Position numbers and translations under genes: made by a program. Source: CAZNLL01 sp964573885 (GTDB lineage Bacteria > Desulfobacterota > DSM-4660 > Desulfatiglandales > Desulfatiglandaceae). From it: a stretch of 13,654 nt of DNA. The stretch's first letter is position 1. Each line of letters starts with the position of its first letter. The stretch lies in assembly GCA_964573885.1 (NCBI GenBank), contig CAZNLL010000109.1, positions 1 to 13,654 of the forward strand, read 5' to 3'. The notes beneath the pieces are model-generated. The model was not told the origin of the DNA, made no database searches, and was given only the letters and a program-made list of their open reading frames with translations. Shown piece by piece: positions 13,296 through 13,654 of the stretch.

Positions 13296-13556
13296 AGAAT
13301 CCACATCAATATTCGTTCTCATTGCAATCCCCATACACCTTTAGCGTGCACTGTCAAATTCGAACGAATGGAGCGCCTCACGGGGTCGGTTTTCATGCCA
13401 ACGGCCTCTCGCGGCGGGAACGATCGGTTCGTAACCCGGTACGGCTTTTTTCGGCCCTATGTCAAACAGGTTGTTCACCGTTTCCACCATATTTCTTCCC
13501 CAAAAAAGCCATTTCTTATCAAAAATAATTTATAAATATCTTCAGCAATACGTAAC
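13296..13556. other. Non-coding stretch after the activase remnant
   Basis: No recognisable gene. One short open frame (ATG 13368 to TAA 13533-13535, 55 codons, in the same frame as the end of the activase remnant) lacks a ribosome site and resembles nothing I know. An imperfect inverted pair GGAAC...GGTTC lies near 13419-13433. From about 13490 the DNA turns strongly AT-rich, with TATAAA/TAAATA boxes near 13531-13538, consistent with a promoter for the open frame at 13557. Confidence 0.4.
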
Positions 13557-13654
13557 ATGTATGACCTTCAATTAATGGCTTCAGGAATGGCGGCTGGGAC
13601 TGGTCCAAATCTTAAAGAAGAATTTCAAAAATTTCCTGGCGCCTATGAGCAAAC
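13557..13654 (+). CDS. Possible gene start running off the right edge
   Basis: From the ATG at 13557 (or the in-frame ATG at 13575) the frame is open to the window end, encoding MYDLQLMASGMAAGTGPNLK and then EEFQKFPGAYEQ. AT-rich, promoter-like DNA lies just upstream, but there is no clear ribosome-binding site. The 32 residues visible are not enough to name a family. It may also be the edge of another remnant. Confidence 0.3.
   Translation, partial: MYDLQLMASGMAAGTGPNLKEEFQKFPGAYEQ

Noticed and set aside
12897..13334. A 145-codon minus-strand open frame across the TraB-like gene end and the activase remnant
   Set aside because: It spans two unrelated plus-strand genes and has no start signal or domain.
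13368..13535. A 55-codon plus-strand open frame after the activase remnant
   Set aside because: It has no ribosome-binding site and no recognisable similarity. It could be chance and is only mentioned in the non-coding stretch.

Overview
The window looks like chromosomal DNA of moderate G+C from a Gram-negative bacterium. My guess is a Desulfobacterota (deltaproteobacterial) relative. The guess rests on the PAS histidine kinase with an AHQFNN H-box, an ECF sigma factor translationally coupled to a membrane-anchored von Willebrand factor A (VWA) protein, GGGGAAC-type microrepeats and a high load of toxin-antitoxin genes. It is not proven by any marker gene. No rRNA, tRNA, CRISPR array, transposase or phage gene was found.

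Layout. Bases 1-798 (minus) hold a MntA-HepT toxin-antitoxin pair; HepT runs off the left edge. Bases 799-1237 hold wreckage: a probable C-terminus of a Spy/ZraP-like periplasmic protein (minus) and the C-terminal ATP-binding end of a histidine kinase (plus), with a GGGGAAC tandem repeat at the junction. Next come corA (minus), then a 440-base intergenic region with a near-consensus sigma70 promoter, a 25-bp palindrome at the expected start point and a hairpin-rich leader. This drives asnB and, 43 bases further on, a 500-residue HEAT-repeat protein. A PIN-domain scrap (minus) and an orphan membrane PAS histidine kinase (minus) follow. Bases 8370-10828 form a sigma factor/VWA operon closed by a strong nested terminator. 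Bases 10990-11364 (minus) encode a small alpha/beta-barrel-like protein, divergent from a Phd-type antitoxin/PIN toxin operon with its own near-perfect palindromic operator. The right end carries a TraB/ChaN-like protein whose signal peptide lies in another frame, a truncated and frameshifted radical-SAM activase remnant, and AT-rich DNA leading into a possible gene that leaves the window.

How the parts work together. Three units look functional: the asnB-HEAT operon; the ECF sigma/VWA operon, where the VWA protein has the layout of a one-piece anti-sigma factor and extracytoplasmic sensor; and two complete or near-complete toxin-antitoxin modules. Around them lie at least four gene remnants (Spy-like, histidine kinase, PIN, radical-SAM activase), so this is a region of repeated insertion and loss. 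The best candidates for something not well described are the sigma/VWA pair and the regulation and partnership of asnB with the HEAT protein.
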